Assembly: GCF_029624125.1 (NCBI RefSeq)
Contig: NZ_JARSBN010000002.1
Location: forward strand, 62,001 to 126,000
From: Winogradskyella marincola
Lineage (GTDB): Bacteria > Bacteroidota > Bacteroidia > Flavobacteriales > Flavobacteriaceae
Length of the DNA stretch: 64,000 nucleotides
Reading direction: 5' to 3'
A program made the translations under genes and the position numbers. The notes beneath the pieces are model-generated. The model saw only the letters and a program-made list of their open reading frames with translations, was not told the DNA's origin and made no database searches. This document shows, piece after piece, positions 9,570 to 18,983 of this stretch; the first letter of the stretch is position 1, and the number at the start of each line of letters is the position of its first letter.

Positions 9570-11888
9570 ATGCTTAAAAACATTTTTTTTATACTTAGTT
9601 TAAGCCTTTTCTTTTGCTCTTGTAATGACAATAATCAAGAGGAGAATTCTAAAAACATTCCCACTCTAGATTATACTCAATATGTAAATCCATTTATAGG
9701 AACCAGCAAAATGGGTCACGTTTTTCCTGGTGCATCAACACCTTTTGGAATGGTACAATTAAGTCCACAGACTAACTTTGAGGTAATGTTTAAAGACGAC
9801 GGGAGTTACAATACCGAAACCTACGAATATTGTGCTGGCTACCAACACAAGGATTCTACAATAATAGGATTTGCGCACACTAATTTTAGTGGTACAGGAC
9901 ACTCAGACCTTGGCGATTTTTTAATAATGCCTACTACCGGAAATCTTGTATTAGACCCAATAGAGTCTAACGACACAAAAGGTTTTTATTCTACATTCTC
10001 ACACGATAAAGAGGATGCTTCACCAGGTTATTACAAAGTAGATTTAGACAGTTACAACATTAAGGCTGAACTAACCGCTAGCGAGCGTGTTGGGTTTCAT
10101 CAATATACGTTTCCAGAATCTAAGAATGCGCATATCATTTTAGATATGGTTTACAATGTTTATCATCACGATAATAAAAATATATGGACATTCATTAGAG
10201 TAGAAAACGACTCAACCATAACAGGCTACAGGCAAACCAAAGGTTGGGCAAGAGATAAGAAAGTATTTTTTGCAGCAAAATTCTCTAAACCTTTTACCAG
10301 CTATGGTCATAAAAAATATGACAACGTGAAATATGATGGGTTTTACAGACGTTTTAAGCAGGATGAAAATTTCCCAGAAATGGCAGGTAAGGACATAAGA
10401 GCATATTTTAATTTTAATACAAGTGAAAACGAACAAATAAAAATAAAATTCGCACTATCATCTGTAAGTTCTGCTGGTGCTATGAAGAATTTAGAAACCG
10501 AAATTCCGCATTGGGATTTTGAAAAAACAAAACAAGAAACCCAACAAAAATGGAATAAAGAGCTATCTAAAATTGAAGTTGAAACTTTAACCGAAGCACA
10601 AAAAACAACATTTTACACCGCTCTTTATCACACCAACTTATCACCTATTATTTATGAAGATGTAGATGGACAATACAGAGGTTTAGACCAAAACATTCAT
10701 CAATCTGATGGTTTTACCAACTATACTATTTTCTCGCTTTGGGACACTTACAGAGCACTGCATCCTTTATTCAATATAACACAGCCGGAGCGCAACAATG
10801 ATATGATAAAATCTATGTTAGCTCACCACGATGAAAGTGTTCATAATATGCTTCCTATTTGGAGTCATTACGCAAATGAAAACTGGTGTATGATTGGCTA
10901 CCACGCTACTTCGGTAATTGCAGATGCTATGGCTAAAAATGTTGGTGATTTTGACTATAATCGTGCATTAGAAGCATCCGTTAATACAGCCAGCGTAAGT
11001 TATTTTGATGGATTAGGCGACTACATAGATTACAAATATGTACCTGATGATAAAAGCCATTCTTCAGTATCCAAAACTTTAGAATATGCCTACAATGATT
11101 GGTGTATTTTACAAATGGCGCAAAAAGTAGGTCATCAAGCTCTCGAACAAGAGTTTTACGAACGCTCTAAATATTACAAAAACGTTTACGATCCTCACAT
11201 AGGTTTTATGCGTCCAAAATTATCTGATGGTAAATTTAGAGAAGATTTTGACCCAATGGACACGCATGGACAAGGATTTATTGAAGGTAATGCTTGGAAT
11301 TACGGACTATACGTTCCTCAAAACATAGATGGTATGATAGATATGATGGGAGGAAAAGACAGGTTTAGCCAACACCTGGATTCTCTTTTCACAATGGAAA
11401 TTGACGATAAATACATTGCCAAACACGAGGACATTACCAGAGATGGTATAATTGGCAATTATGTTCACGGTAACGAACCTGGCCATCATATTCCTTACCT
11501 TTACAACTGGACCAATAATCCTGAAAAAACTCAAGCAAGAGTTAGAATGATTATGGACACAATGTATGGAGCTTCGGTTGAAGGGCTCTGTGGTAACGAT
11601 GACGCAGGACAAATGAGTGCTTGGTATATATTCAGTAGTTTAGGGTTTTACCCTGTAACACCAGGATCAGCAGATTATGCTTTAGGAAGTCCTCTAGTAA
11701 AAGAAGCCAAAATTCATTTAGAAAATGGCAAAACACTTTCTATTACAGCTAATAATCAGAGTAAAGACAACGTATATGTAAAAAGCATTTCAATTAATGG
11801 AAAACCAATTGAAGGCACTTCAATATCACATCAAGACATTATGAATGGAGGTAAGATAATTTTTGAAATGTCTAACCAACCAAAATAA
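9570..11888 (+). CDS. Alpha-mannosidase, GH92, lipoprotein (second copy)
   Basis: A 772-residue GH92 enzyme with a lipoprotein signal (SLFFCSC). It has the two-domain GH92 core and no C-terminal binding domains, unlike the copy at 4555. The acid motif HGNEPGHH (Glu636) and the base motif GNDDAGQMSAWY (Asp677-Asp678) are present. The entry motif NPFIGTSKMGHVFPGASTPF differs from the first copy (NTFIGTGGHGHTYPGATMPF), and the loop after it is longer (about 70-90), so the two probably act on different mannose linkages, as is typical of multiple GH92 genes in one locus. It starts 9 bases after the MFS stop and ends 7 bases before the glycosylasparaginase. Confidence 0.92.
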   Translation: MLKNIFFILSLSLFFCSCNDNNQEENSKNIPTLDYTQYVNPFIGTSKMGHVFPGASTPFGMVQLSPQTNFEVMFKDDGSYNTETYEYCAGYQHKDSTIIGFAHTNFSGTGHSDLGDFLIMPTTGNLVLDPIESNDTKGFYSTFSHDKEDASPGYYKVDLDSYNIKAELTASERVGFHQYTFPESKNAHIILDMVYNVYHHDNKNIWTFIRVENDSTITGYRQTKGWARDKKVFFAAKFSKPFTSYGHKKYDNVKYDGFYRRFKQDENFPEMAGKDIRAYFNFNTSENEQIKIKFALSSVSSAGAMKNLETEIPHWDFEKTKQETQQKWNKELSKIEVETLTEAQKTTFYTALYHTNLSPIIYEDVDGQYRGLDQNIHQSDGFTNYTIFSLWDTYRALHPLFNITQPERNNDMIKSMLAHHDESVHNMLPIWSHYANENWCMIGYHATSVIADAMAKNVGDFDYNRALEASVNTASVSYFDGLGDYIDYKYVPDDKSHSSVSKTLEYAYNDWCILQMAQKVGHQALEQEFYERSKYYKNVYDPHIGFMRPKLSDGKFREDFDPMDTHGQGFIEGNAWNYGLYVPQNIDGMIDMMGGKDRFSQHLDSLFTMEIDDKYIAKHEDITRDGIIGNYVHGNEPGHHIPYLYNWTNNPEKTQARVRMIMDTMYGASVEGLCGNDDAGQMSAWYIFSSLGFYPVTPGSADYALGSPLVKEAKIHLENGKTLSITANNQSKDNVYVKSISINGKPIEGTSISHQDIMNGGKIIFEMSNQPK

Positions 11889-11895
11889 ACACAAT

Positions 11896-12903
11896 ATGAA
11901 CCGCAGAAAATTCATTAAAAATACATCCATAACAGGAATTGGTTTGGCACTAGGAAGCTCAATGGTAAGTTGTGCAGAAAACAATTCTGAAAAACCCACA
12001 GTTGCTGAAGTCTCTGACAAATCTGAAGCTGGCTTCCCAATGGTCATAGCTACCTGGCACGTAAAAAATGCAACAGCAAAAGCTATGGAAGTGTTACAAA
12101 CTGGCGGAACTTCTCTAGATGCTGTTGAACAAGGTTGTATGGTAGAAGAAGCTGACATTAAAAACAGTTCTGTAGGCAAAGGAGGTTTACCGGATAGAGA
12201 TGGAAATGTGACGCTAGATGCATGTATAATGGATAAACATGGTAATTGTGGCTCTGTGGTTTACCTTAAAGAAATAACTCATGCGGTTTCAGTAGCCAGA
12301 AAGGTTATGGAAGATACTCCTCACGTAATGTTGGCTGGAGAAGGCGCCAAGCAATTTGCACTATCAAATGGTTTTAAAACTGAAAATTTGCTTACAGAAA
12401 GTTCTAAAAAGGCCTGGGAAGAGTGGAAAGTGGAATCAGAATACAAACCCATAATTAACATAGAAAACCATGACACTATTGGTATGCTTGCCATTGATAA
12501 GAATGGCGATATTGCAGGAGCTTGTACCACAAGTGGATTAGCCTACAAAATGCAAGGACGCATTGGTGATTCACCAATAATAGGTTCAGGATTATTTATT
12601 GATAATGAAATTGGTGGTTGTGTAGCTACAGGTTTAGGCGAGGAAGTTGTTAAAACCGTTGGCAGCTTTTTGGTTGTAGAATTAATGCGACAAGGCAAAT
12701 CACCTCAACAAGCTTGTGAAGAAGCAATTAGCAGAATCGTAAGCAAACCAAACAGCAACTATAAAGACTTTCAAGTTGGTTATATTGCTGTAAATAAAAA
12801 AGGAGAAACTGGGAGTTACTCTATTCATCAGTGGTTTAGCATGACCAAATTTCAAAATGGTAAAAACGAACAAATTCAAGCTGACTTTTATAACAAAGTT
12901 TAG
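11896..12903 (+). CDS. Glycosylasparaginase (N4-(beta-GlcNAc)-L-asparaginase), exported
   Basis: A 335-residue Ntn-hydrolase that cleaves the GlcNAc-Asn bond, the last step of N-glycoprotein breakdown. I chose the ATG at 11896 because it follows the GH92 stop by 7 bases and begins a twin-arginine signal (NRRKFIKN, hydrophobic stretch, then MVSC), so the folded enzyme is probably exported by Tat and lipid-anchored. The autocatalytic site is HDTIGM: cleavage before Thr194 frees the nucleophile. Downstream CTTSGLAYKMQGRIGDSPI and GGCVATGLGE are the family substrate-binding motifs. The alternative start at 11863 would overlap the preceding gene and mask the Tat signal. The gene closes the glycan operon. 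Confidence 0.92.
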   Translation: MNRRKFIKNTSITGIGLALGSSMVSCAENNSEKPTVAEVSDKSEAGFPMVIATWHVKNATAKAMEVLQTGGTSLDAVEQGCMVEEADIKNSSVGKGGLPDRDGNVTLDACIMDKHGNCGSVVYLKEITHAVSVARKVMEDTPHVMLAGEGAKQFALSNGFKTENLLTESSKKAWEEWKVESEYKPIINIENHDTIGMLAIDKNGDIAGACTTSGLAYKMQGRIGDSPIIGSGLFIDNEIGGCVATGLGEEVVKTVGSFLVVELMRQGKSPQQACEEAISRIVSKPNSNYKDFQVGYIAVNKKGETGSYSIHQWFSMTKFQNGKNEQIQADFYNKV

Positions 12904-12950
12904 ATTTCAAAAAACTATTTATCTAAAAAAATAGATTTATATCGTCTTTT

Positions 12951-12980
12951 TTTGAAACTCACATTCTGCTTAGTAACTTG
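12951..12980 (+). promoter_or_regulatory. Bacteroidota-type promoter for the response regulator
   Basis: TTTG (12951-12954), 19 bases, TAACTTG (12974-12980): this fits the primary sigma consensus TTTG-N19-TAnnTTTG with one base missing in the -7 box. It stands about 33 bases before the start at 13013. Confidence 0.6.
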
Positions 12981-13012
12981 CTATATAAATAAACAAGATT
13001 GTTCCCTACAAA

Positions 13013-13630
13013 ATGTCTACCATAAGAGTACTTATAGTTGAAGATGACCCTATTATTGGAGAGGATATTCATGATATGCTTACCAATGTAGATTATAGCG
13101 TTGTATCTGTAGCATATTCTAAAACAGAAGCCATAAAGGTTATTAATGATGAGCAGCCAGATTTAGTGCTTTTAGACATTAACCTAGACGGAGATTTTGA
13201 AGGTTTTGAAGTTGCTGAACATATAAACAAAACCCGAAGAATTCCTTTTTTATACCTCACTTCGTATTCTGGCAAAGAAATTTTAGAGCGTGCCAAACCT
13301 ACAATGCCTATGGGTTACATTGTAAAACCCTTTAACGAAGAAGAATTATACTCTAATATTGAAGTGGCTCTTTACAATTTTTCAAAATTTGTTTTGCCTA
13401 CAGAATTTCAGATAGAAACTATTAATTCTAAAATAAACACTCCTCTAACTCAAAAGGAATTTGAGACACTCAAAGGTTTGTACCATGGCAAAACCAACAG
13501 ACAACTTGCCGAATCTCAATTTGTAAGTGTAAATACTGTAAAAACACATATTAAAAACATCTATGAAAAGATGGGTACACACACAAGGTTAGAGACCATA
13601 GCTCAAATAAATTCGCTTTTAGGCTACTAA
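13013..13630 (+). CDS. Response regulator, REC plus LuxR-type HTH
   Basis: A 205-residue cytosolic two-component regulator. The receiver domain (1-125) shows the acidic pair (VEDDP), the phospho-acceptor Asp in LVLLDINLDGD (about 54), Thr/Ser in LYLTSYSG and the Lys in YIVKPFNEEEL. A LuxR/GerE helix-turn-helix follows (about 145-203: LTQKEFETLKGLYHGKTNRQ, VSVNTVKTHIKNIYEKMGTH). It binds DNA after phosphorylation. The kinase gene next door ends 2 bases from its stop on the opposite strand, and is the likely partner. Its own promoter (12951) separates it from the glycan operon, so control of that operon is possible but not shown. Confidence 0.9.
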   Translation: MSTIRVLIVEDDPIIGEDIHDMLTNVDYSVVSVAYSKTEAIKVINDEQPDLVLLDINLDGDFEGFEVAEHINKTRRIPFLYLTSYSGKEILERAKPTMPMGYIVKPFNEEELYSNIEVALYNFSKFVLPTEFQIETINSKINTPLTQKEFETLKGLYHGKTNRQLAESQFVSVNTVKTHIKNIYEKMGTHTRLETIAQINSLLGY

Positions 13631-13632
13631 CA

Positions 13633-15558
13633 CTACTTAGGCATCGTTATAGAAACTTCTGTTCCGTTGGCATTGTTAATATTTATTGAAGCTTTTAGCT
13701 TTTGTGATAGCGATCTTATAAGGCGCTGCCCAAATGAAGTTTCGTTTGCTTTTTGTTTTAGATTTTCTTCCATTCCTACTCCATTATCCTTAATCCTTAG
13801 AGTATAATTACTTTCGTCTTCTTGCATTTCTACATCAATACTCGGATTACCAGACCAATCCTCAGGAAAACCATGCTTTAAGGAATTTGTAACCAACTCG
13901 TTTACTATAAGTCCAATTGGAATTACAGATTCCACATCCATTTTTAAATTGTTGGCATCAATATGAAAAGCAACATCGTCTTCAGATTTATTATAAGAAT
14001 TGAGAATACTTTTTACTAGACCTTCAAAATAATTTTGTATATCTACAGTAGTTAAATCCTCACCAACATAAAGGTTTTTATGCAACAAAGCCATAGATTG
14101 CACACGATTTCTACCTTTTTGAAGCACCTCATAAACATCCTTATCTTCAACATATTTTGATTGAAGATTCAATAGACTAGATACCATCTGAAGATTATTC
14201 TTAACGCGATGATGGGTCTCGTGCAATAACAATTCACGATCCTTAAGCGCCTTAGTTATGGTGTCATTCTTCTTCTTTATTTTTTTATTGAATTGCAACA
14301 GAACTATAGCGGCAACACCCAATAACCCAAGACCTATTAATGATATTATCATAATAGCTCTGGACCTTGACAGCTTTGTTTCTTTAATTTCATTTTCCTT
14401 ATTAAGAAGAGCTATTTCTGCATCCTTTTTTTGTTGGTTGTAGCGCGCATCTTTTTCGGCTATAATTTCAATAGACTCATTAGAATAAATAGAATCGTTT
14501 ATCTTCTTAAATGCTTTAAAATTGGTGAGTGCACTCTTATGATCTCCTTTTTTTTCGTAGGCTTCAGCAAGTAAATCGTATGCTCTCAGTTCCTGGTAAA
14601 GGGATTCGTGTTCTTCAAAAGAGAACACATCCTTTAAATGCGATATGGCTTCATTGTAGCGATTTAACTTAATTAAAATTTCGCCCATGTTAATTTTAGA
14701 TTCACATAGATTGTAGGTGCTACTTAAATTTTCACGGATTTTTAAAGCTTTTAAATGTTCATCATACGCTTCATTAAGTCTGTTTTGTTCTTGTCTTAAA
14801 ACTCCTAAAAAATCATGATGAAATCCCATTTCTCTTAGCGTTGGAAAAACAACATTGTACTCCTTTTGTTTCATTAAGTGATACTCAGCCTTTTCATAAT
14901 CTCCCAAATCGGTATAAACCATACCTAAATTAGCATTAACGCTAGCCAAGCCAGCACTATCTTTTAATTTTTCGAATTGGGTTAACGCTTTTAAATACTG
15001 TTCTTTTCCTTTTTCTAGCTGATCTACATTAAGATAAAAACCAGCCAAAGTTTTATTAATATGAGCCTTTTGCTTTGCACTACCTATGTTATCGTAAATC
15101 TTTGCAGCCTCAAGAAGCTTATTTTGAGATGCTACATTATTGCCCAAAAACATGCTTATAGTTCCTATAAAATGCGCGCTCTTGGCTATATCGATAGAAT
15201 CATTTTGTCTTTTAGAATAGTTGTAAATATTATTATAATAATCAAGTGCTGTTTTATAATCTCCGTGCCATCTATGACTCGCTGCTAAAATATAATTAGT
15301 ACGTCTTAGTTCTGAACTATCTTTTAGATTAATGACCTCTTTTTTTAATTTATTGGCTAAATGTTCTGCCAAATCCGGATCTCGCTGAACTAAATATTCA
15401 CCCAACAGAAAATAGGCTTCCTTTTTGGCCTTAATGCTTTTTGCAGAATCAATAACCAATTGCAAACTATCTTGATAAGCATCTGGTATTGCATCTTGCC
15501 CAAAACTTAAATTACAGAAAATAAAGCAAAAAAATAAGCAAATTAAATACTGCTTCAT
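13633..15558 (-). CDS. TPR-containing sensor histidine kinase, HisKA_2 type
   Basis: With the ATG at 15558 the protein has 641 residues and a clean signal peptide (MKQYLICLFFCFIFCNLSFG); an upstream in-frame start at 15636 would put a non-signal stretch in front. The periplasmic part (about 25-375) is built of tetratricopeptide repeats, then comes a short coiled coil, one membrane helix (IMIISLIGLGLLGVAAIVLL, near 395) and a cytosolic kinase. The phospho-acceptor His lies in LLHETHHRVKNNLQMV, the signature of HisKA_2/HWE-like kinases, and the ATPase domain has VNELVTNSLKHG and LRIKDNGVGM. TPR kinases of this sort are frequent in Flavobacteriia; the ligand is unknown. It is convergent with the response regulator. 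The region upstream has a -7-like box (TACATTTG on the minus strand at 15578-15585) without a good -33 box. Confidence 0.88.
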   Translation of the reverse strand: MKQYLICLFFCFIFCNLSFGQDAIPDAYQDSLQLVIDSAKSIKAKKEAYFLLGEYLVQRDPDLAEHLANKLKKEVINLKDSSELRRTNYILAASHRWHGDYKTALDYYNNIYNYSKRQNDSIDIAKSAHFIGTISMFLGNNVASQNKLLEAAKIYDNIGSAKQKAHINKTLAGFYLNVDQLEKGKEQYLKALTQFEKLKDSAGLASVNANLGMVYTDLGDYEKAEYHLMKQKEYNVVFPTLREMGFHHDFLGVLRQEQNRLNEAYDEHLKALKIRENLSSTYNLCESKINMGEILIKLNRYNEAISHLKDVFSFEEHESLYQELRAYDLLAEAYEKKGDHKSALTNFKAFKKINDSIYSNESIEIIAEKDARYNQQKKDAEIALLNKENEIKETKLSRSRAIMIISLIGLGLLGVAAIVLLQFNKKIKKKNDTITKALKDRELLLHETHHRVKNNLQMVSSLLNLQSKYVEDKDVYEVLQKGRNRVQSMALLHKNLYVGEDLTTVDIQNYFEGLVKSILNSYNKSEDDVAFHIDANNLKMDVESVIPIGLIVNELVTNSLKHGFPEDWSGNPSIDVEMQEDESNYTLRIKDNGVGMEENLKQKANETSFGQRLIRSLSQKLKASININNANGTEVSITMPK

Positions 15559-15679
15559 GAAATATTGTATTAAAGTACAAATGTAAGAAACCTGTTTTTT
15601 ACAAAAACCACCCAAAGGAATGAAAAAATAAATCATTAATTGTCAGAATTTTACACCCTATTATTCAACCCTCAACAAA

Positions 15680-18600
15680 ATGAATACAACCAGTCCTGAT
15701 AAAACAAAAGATAAACTAAGTAAGAATCCGATTAAAAATTTTGCTGTAGGTATTATAGTTATGATTATTTTTTTAATTGGCCATAGTCTATTTGCTCAAG
15801 TTGGAGTGGGCAATACTAATCCCCAAGCACAATTAGACATTAGTGCTTCTAACACTACTTCCCCAACCAACCAAGATGGTATATTAATACCTCGTGTTGT
15901 TAATCTTCCTGCCAATGGTGTAATGACTTCTGCACAAGATGGTATGTTGGTATTCTACGATAACACATCAGAAGACGGTAAAGGCTTTTATTATTGGGAT
16001 GACACAGCCAATGATTGGATTAAAATTGCCAGTGGAACAATAAGTGATGACTGGGCAATATCAGGGAATAGCATTAATACAAATAATTTCCTGGGTACTA
16101 CCAACAACCAACCAATAAAGTTTAGAACTAACAATACGCAACGAATGATTCTTGATATAGATGGCGACTTAGGAATAAACCAAAATTTTACTAGCGCCAC
16201 ATTAGATATAGGCTTTACAGATGGTAAAAATGTTATTGAAGCAACAGGCAATTATACCTCAATTATTCCTACTACAATAGTTTCTAACATATCTGGACCA
16301 ACATTAGCCAATAGTGCAGAGATTAACAATGGCATGACTCAATCATTTACTACGACATATGATGGCGAATTAAATTATATTCAATTTTATGCTAGAGGCT
16401 CTACTAATGGAAATCAAGATACAAGAATAATAATACGTAGAAATGGAGCTGTAATTTATAATCAGGTTTTTTCAATAAGTTACACAACATCAAGTTTAAT
16501 GAAAACTGTTAATTTCCCTACCGGTATTCCTATTACTACAGGATTTAATTATACAGTTGAAATAGAGGACGTTGACTATTCTTGGCCTTCATCTTCTATA
16601 TATGGTTATTTCTCAACCTCTAACACATATAACAACGGTAACGCTAGTGGTAATGCTCCTACATCAGGCGACCTAGCCTTAAGAGTAAATATCAACAGAG
16701 AAGTGTCCTCTACTGGTAATGTTTTTGTACTTAATGATGACGGACAATTAAGCATAGGACATGCAAATCCTTCTGCAACATTAGATGTTGTAGGCAACTT
16801 TCAATATGTAGATGGCAATCAATCGTCAGGTAACATATTAGTTTCAGATAATAACGGTAATGCTGGCTGGTCAGATCCAACAACCGTATTTACCGACACG
16901 GATGACCAAAATCTAACTTCTGCAATTCTTACTGGTACTACACTTAATTTAGCCATTGAAAACGGAACAGGTGCATCTGTAAACTTAGCTGCTCTACAAG
17001 ATGGAACCGGAACTGATGACCAAAACCTAACTTCTGCAACTCTTACTGGTACTACACTTAATTTAGCCATTGAAAACGGAACAGGTGCATCTGTAAACTT
17101 GGCTGCTCTACAAGATGGAACCGGAACTGATGATCAAAACCTAACTTCTGCAACTCTTACTGGCACTACACTTAATTTAGATATTGAAAACGGAACAGGT
17201 GCATCTGTAAACTTAGCTGCTCTACAAGATGGAACCGGAACTGATGACCAAAACCTAACTTCTGCAACTCTTACTGGCACTACACTTAATTTAGATATTG
17301 AAAACGGAACAGGTGCATCTGTAAACTTAGCTGCTCTACAAGATGGAACCGGAACTGATGATCAAAACATACAAAATCTAGGTTTTAATACCTCTACAAA
17401 TATTTTAACAGTTGGTATAGAAAATGGCACAGCTCAAACTGTTAACCTGTCGACTTTGAACAATACTGGAAATGACTGGTCTATTAATGGAAATTCTGGA
17501 ACAAATCCAACAACAAATTTTATCGGCACAACCGACAACCAAGATTTAGCTTTCAGAACAAATAATGTAGAAAAAGTACGTATTACTGCAAAAGGTCAAA
17601 TTGAAACTACTCAACTACAATCTGTATGGATTGGAGAAAATGCTGGTAATTCAGTTACATCAGGAACAAGAAACACTCTTGTTGGAAGAAATGCAGGTAC
17701 AGCTATAACTACTGGCCTTGACAATACCGCTATAGGAGGTTTAACACTTTCTAACTTATCTACAGGAATAGACAATACTTCCATTGGACTTGGAGCTTTA
17801 TTATACCTTCAAAATGGAAACGGAAACACATTTGTTGGAGAACAGTCTGGAGAAAATCTAGCTACTGGTAATTATAATACCGTCTTAGGTCACCTTGCAG
17901 GAGAAAACATGAATGGTTCTGCTAATATTTTTATAGGCTATCAAGCAGGAAATAGCACTACAGGCAGTAATAAATTAATCATTGATAACAGTGATGATGG
18001 TACTAATTCATTTATTTATGGTGAAATGGATAATGAAATTCTACGCGCAAATGCCGAGGTACAAGTTATTAGAAATAGTACTGGTACAATATCTCATCTT
18101 GACTTAATAGAGACAACAGCAAATGATGGTAGTCGCTTAAAGTTTTCTAATTCAACAGAAACAACAAATAACTGGTTACTTTATGGAAGAGCAGACAACA
18201 CAGATGCAGATAGTCGTTTAAATATTTTCTATTCTGGTTCTGGCAATATAATCGAAATATATGGAGACAATACTGTAGAACTGAATGGACAATTGGGTGT
18301 TAATCTAAACAATCCAACTTATGCTATACATTTACCTAACAACCCTACGATAGGCACTGGTCAAGGTCGTGCTAACGCTTGGACAACCTATAGTGATTCT
18401 CGCGTAAAGAGCAACCAACAACAAATAGAAAATGGTCTTGCTATAATCAATAAAATGGTACCTAAAACATACTTTCATCATAGCGGGAATATAGAAAATG
18501 GGATTCTTAATATAACAGATAATGGAGAACACACATTGGGTTTTATTGCACAAGAACTTTACGAAATATTACCTGAAGCTGTCCAAAAACCTGAAGATGA

Positions 18601-18808
18601 AAACGAATCCTTATGGTCTATTAATTATGATAAGGTCATTCCAGTAACTGTAAAAGCTATTCAAGAATTAAACAAAAAAATTGAAATTCTAGAAACAGAA
18701 AATGCAAAACTTAAATCCAAACTCAATCAACTTGAAGCTTTAGAAGCAAGAGTTTTGGCATTGGAAAACAACAACTCAAGTAATGTAAATAATACAACTG
18801 AAGATTAA
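15680..18808 (+). CDS. Large secreted repeat protein with C-terminal S74 chaperone domain
   Basis: A 1042-residue extracellular protein. The start is a long charged stretch (30 residues) before a hydrophobic signal (VGIIVMIIFLIGHSLFAQ); the mature start VGVGNTNPQAQLDISA is typical of flavobacterial surface proteins. Two copies of a module of the form DW.I.GN...NFxGTT.NQ..FRTNN occur near 114-155 and 610-640. Between them (about 408-560) are four near-identical 38-residue repeats. The C-terminal part (about 900-1000) is a peptidase S74/endosialidase chaperone domain (YSDSRVKSN, LGFIAQELYEILPEAV), followed by a coiled coil (IQELNKKIEILE). In phage tail fibres this domain trimerises and then cuts itself off; the same is expected here. 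No type IX secretion tail domain was seen. Function is probably adhesion or a surface fibre. Confidence 0.85.
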   Translation: MNTTSPDKTKDKLSKNPIKNFAVGIIVMIIFLIGHSLFAQVGVGNTNPQAQLDISASNTTSPTNQDGILIPRVVNLPANGVMTSAQDGMLVFYDNTSEDGKGFYYWDDTANDWIKIASGTISDDWAISGNSINTNNFLGTTNNQPIKFRTNNTQRMILDIDGDLGINQNFTSATLDIGFTDGKNVIEATGNYTSIIPTTIVSNISGPTLANSAEINNGMTQSFTTTYDGELNYIQFYARGSTNGNQDTRIIIRRNGAVIYNQVFSISYTTSSLMKTVNFPTGIPITTGFNYTVEIEDVDYSWPSSSIYGYFSTSNTYNNGNASGNAPTSGDLALRVNINREVSSTGNVFVLNDDGQLSIGHANPSATLDVVGNFQYVDGNQSSGNILVSDNNGNAGWSDPTTVFTDTDDQNLTSAILTGTTLNLAIENGTGASVNLAALQDGTGTDDQNLTSATLTGTTLNLAIENGTGASVNLAALQDGTGTDDQNLTSATLTGTTLNLDIENGTGASVNLAALQDGTGTDDQNLTSATLTGTTLNLDIENGTGASVNLAALQDGTGTDDQNIQNLGFNTSTNILTVGIENGTAQTVNLSTLNNTGNDWSINGNSGTNPTTNFIGTTDNQDLAFRTNNVEKVRITAKGQIETTQLQSVWIGENAGNSVTSGTRNTLVGRNAGTAITTGLDNTAIGGLTLSNLSTGIDNTSIGLGALLYLQNGNGNTFVGEQSGENLATGNYNTVLGHLAGENMNGSANIFIGYQAGNSTTGSNKLIIDNSDDGTNSFIYGEMDNEILRANAEVQVIRNSTGTISHLDLIETTANDGSRLKFSNSTETTNNWLLYGRADNTDADSRLNIFYSGSGNIIEIYGDNTVELNGQLGVNLNNPTYAIHLPNNPTIGTGQGRANAWTTYSDSRVKSNQQQIENGLAIINKMVPKTYFHHSGNIENGILNITDNGEHTLGFIAQELYEILPEAVQKPEDENESLWSINYDKVIPVTVKAIQELNKKIEILETENAKLKSKLNQLEALEARVLALENNNSSNVNNTTED
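16901..17356 (+). repeat. Four 114-bp in-frame tandem repeats
   Basis: Copies begin at 16901, 17015, 17129 and 17243; a diverged start of a fifth begins at 17357 (GATGATCAAAAC). Each encodes 38 residues, DDQNLTSATLTGTTLNL then a second half ending AALQDGTGT. The copies differ by only a few bases: 1 and 2 encode LNLAIEN, 3 and 4 LNLDIEN. Near-identity at silent sites points to recent duplication or gene conversion. They extend a beta-rich fibre region of the S74 protein. Confidence 0.95.
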
Positions 18809-18847
18809 AAATAATTGTTTTCAAAGACAATTATGATTTTGGGCGAG

Positions 18848-18876
18848 AAAGCCGCAGTAGGGAGCGGCTTTTTCAA
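18848..18876 (+). terminator. Terminator after the S74 gene, first of two
   Basis: AAAGCCGC, 8-base loop AGTAGGGA, GCGGCTTT, then T-rich. It lies 40 bases after the S74 stop. Confidence 0.8.
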
Positions 18877-18950
18877 GCTCAAATAAAAAGAGAATTTATT
18901 CTCAGTTACGTGAAAATTTTAACTATTAGTTAATTTTTAGTTTTTGGAAA

Positions 18951-18976
18951 GAGTCGCTGTAGGGAGCGGCTTTTTT
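18951..18976 (+). terminator. Second terminator, sharing its loop and right arm with the first
   Basis: GTCGCT, loop GTAGGG, AGCGGC, then TTTTTT. The stretch GTAGGGAGCGGCTTTTT is shared with the terminator at 18848, so one is probably a duplicate of the other. It sits just before the stop of the convergent aldehyde dehydrogenase. Confidence 0.7.
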
Positions 18977-18983
18977 CTTTTTA

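Noticed and set aside
16901..17356. Tandem repeats that could suggest a CRISPR array
   Set aside because: The 114-bp units follow each other with no spacers and stay in frame within a long coding sequence.
15680..18808. Prophage, because of the S74 tail-fibre domain
   Set aside because: No capsid, portal, terminase, integrase or lysis gene lies nearby, and the protein has a bacterial signal peptide.
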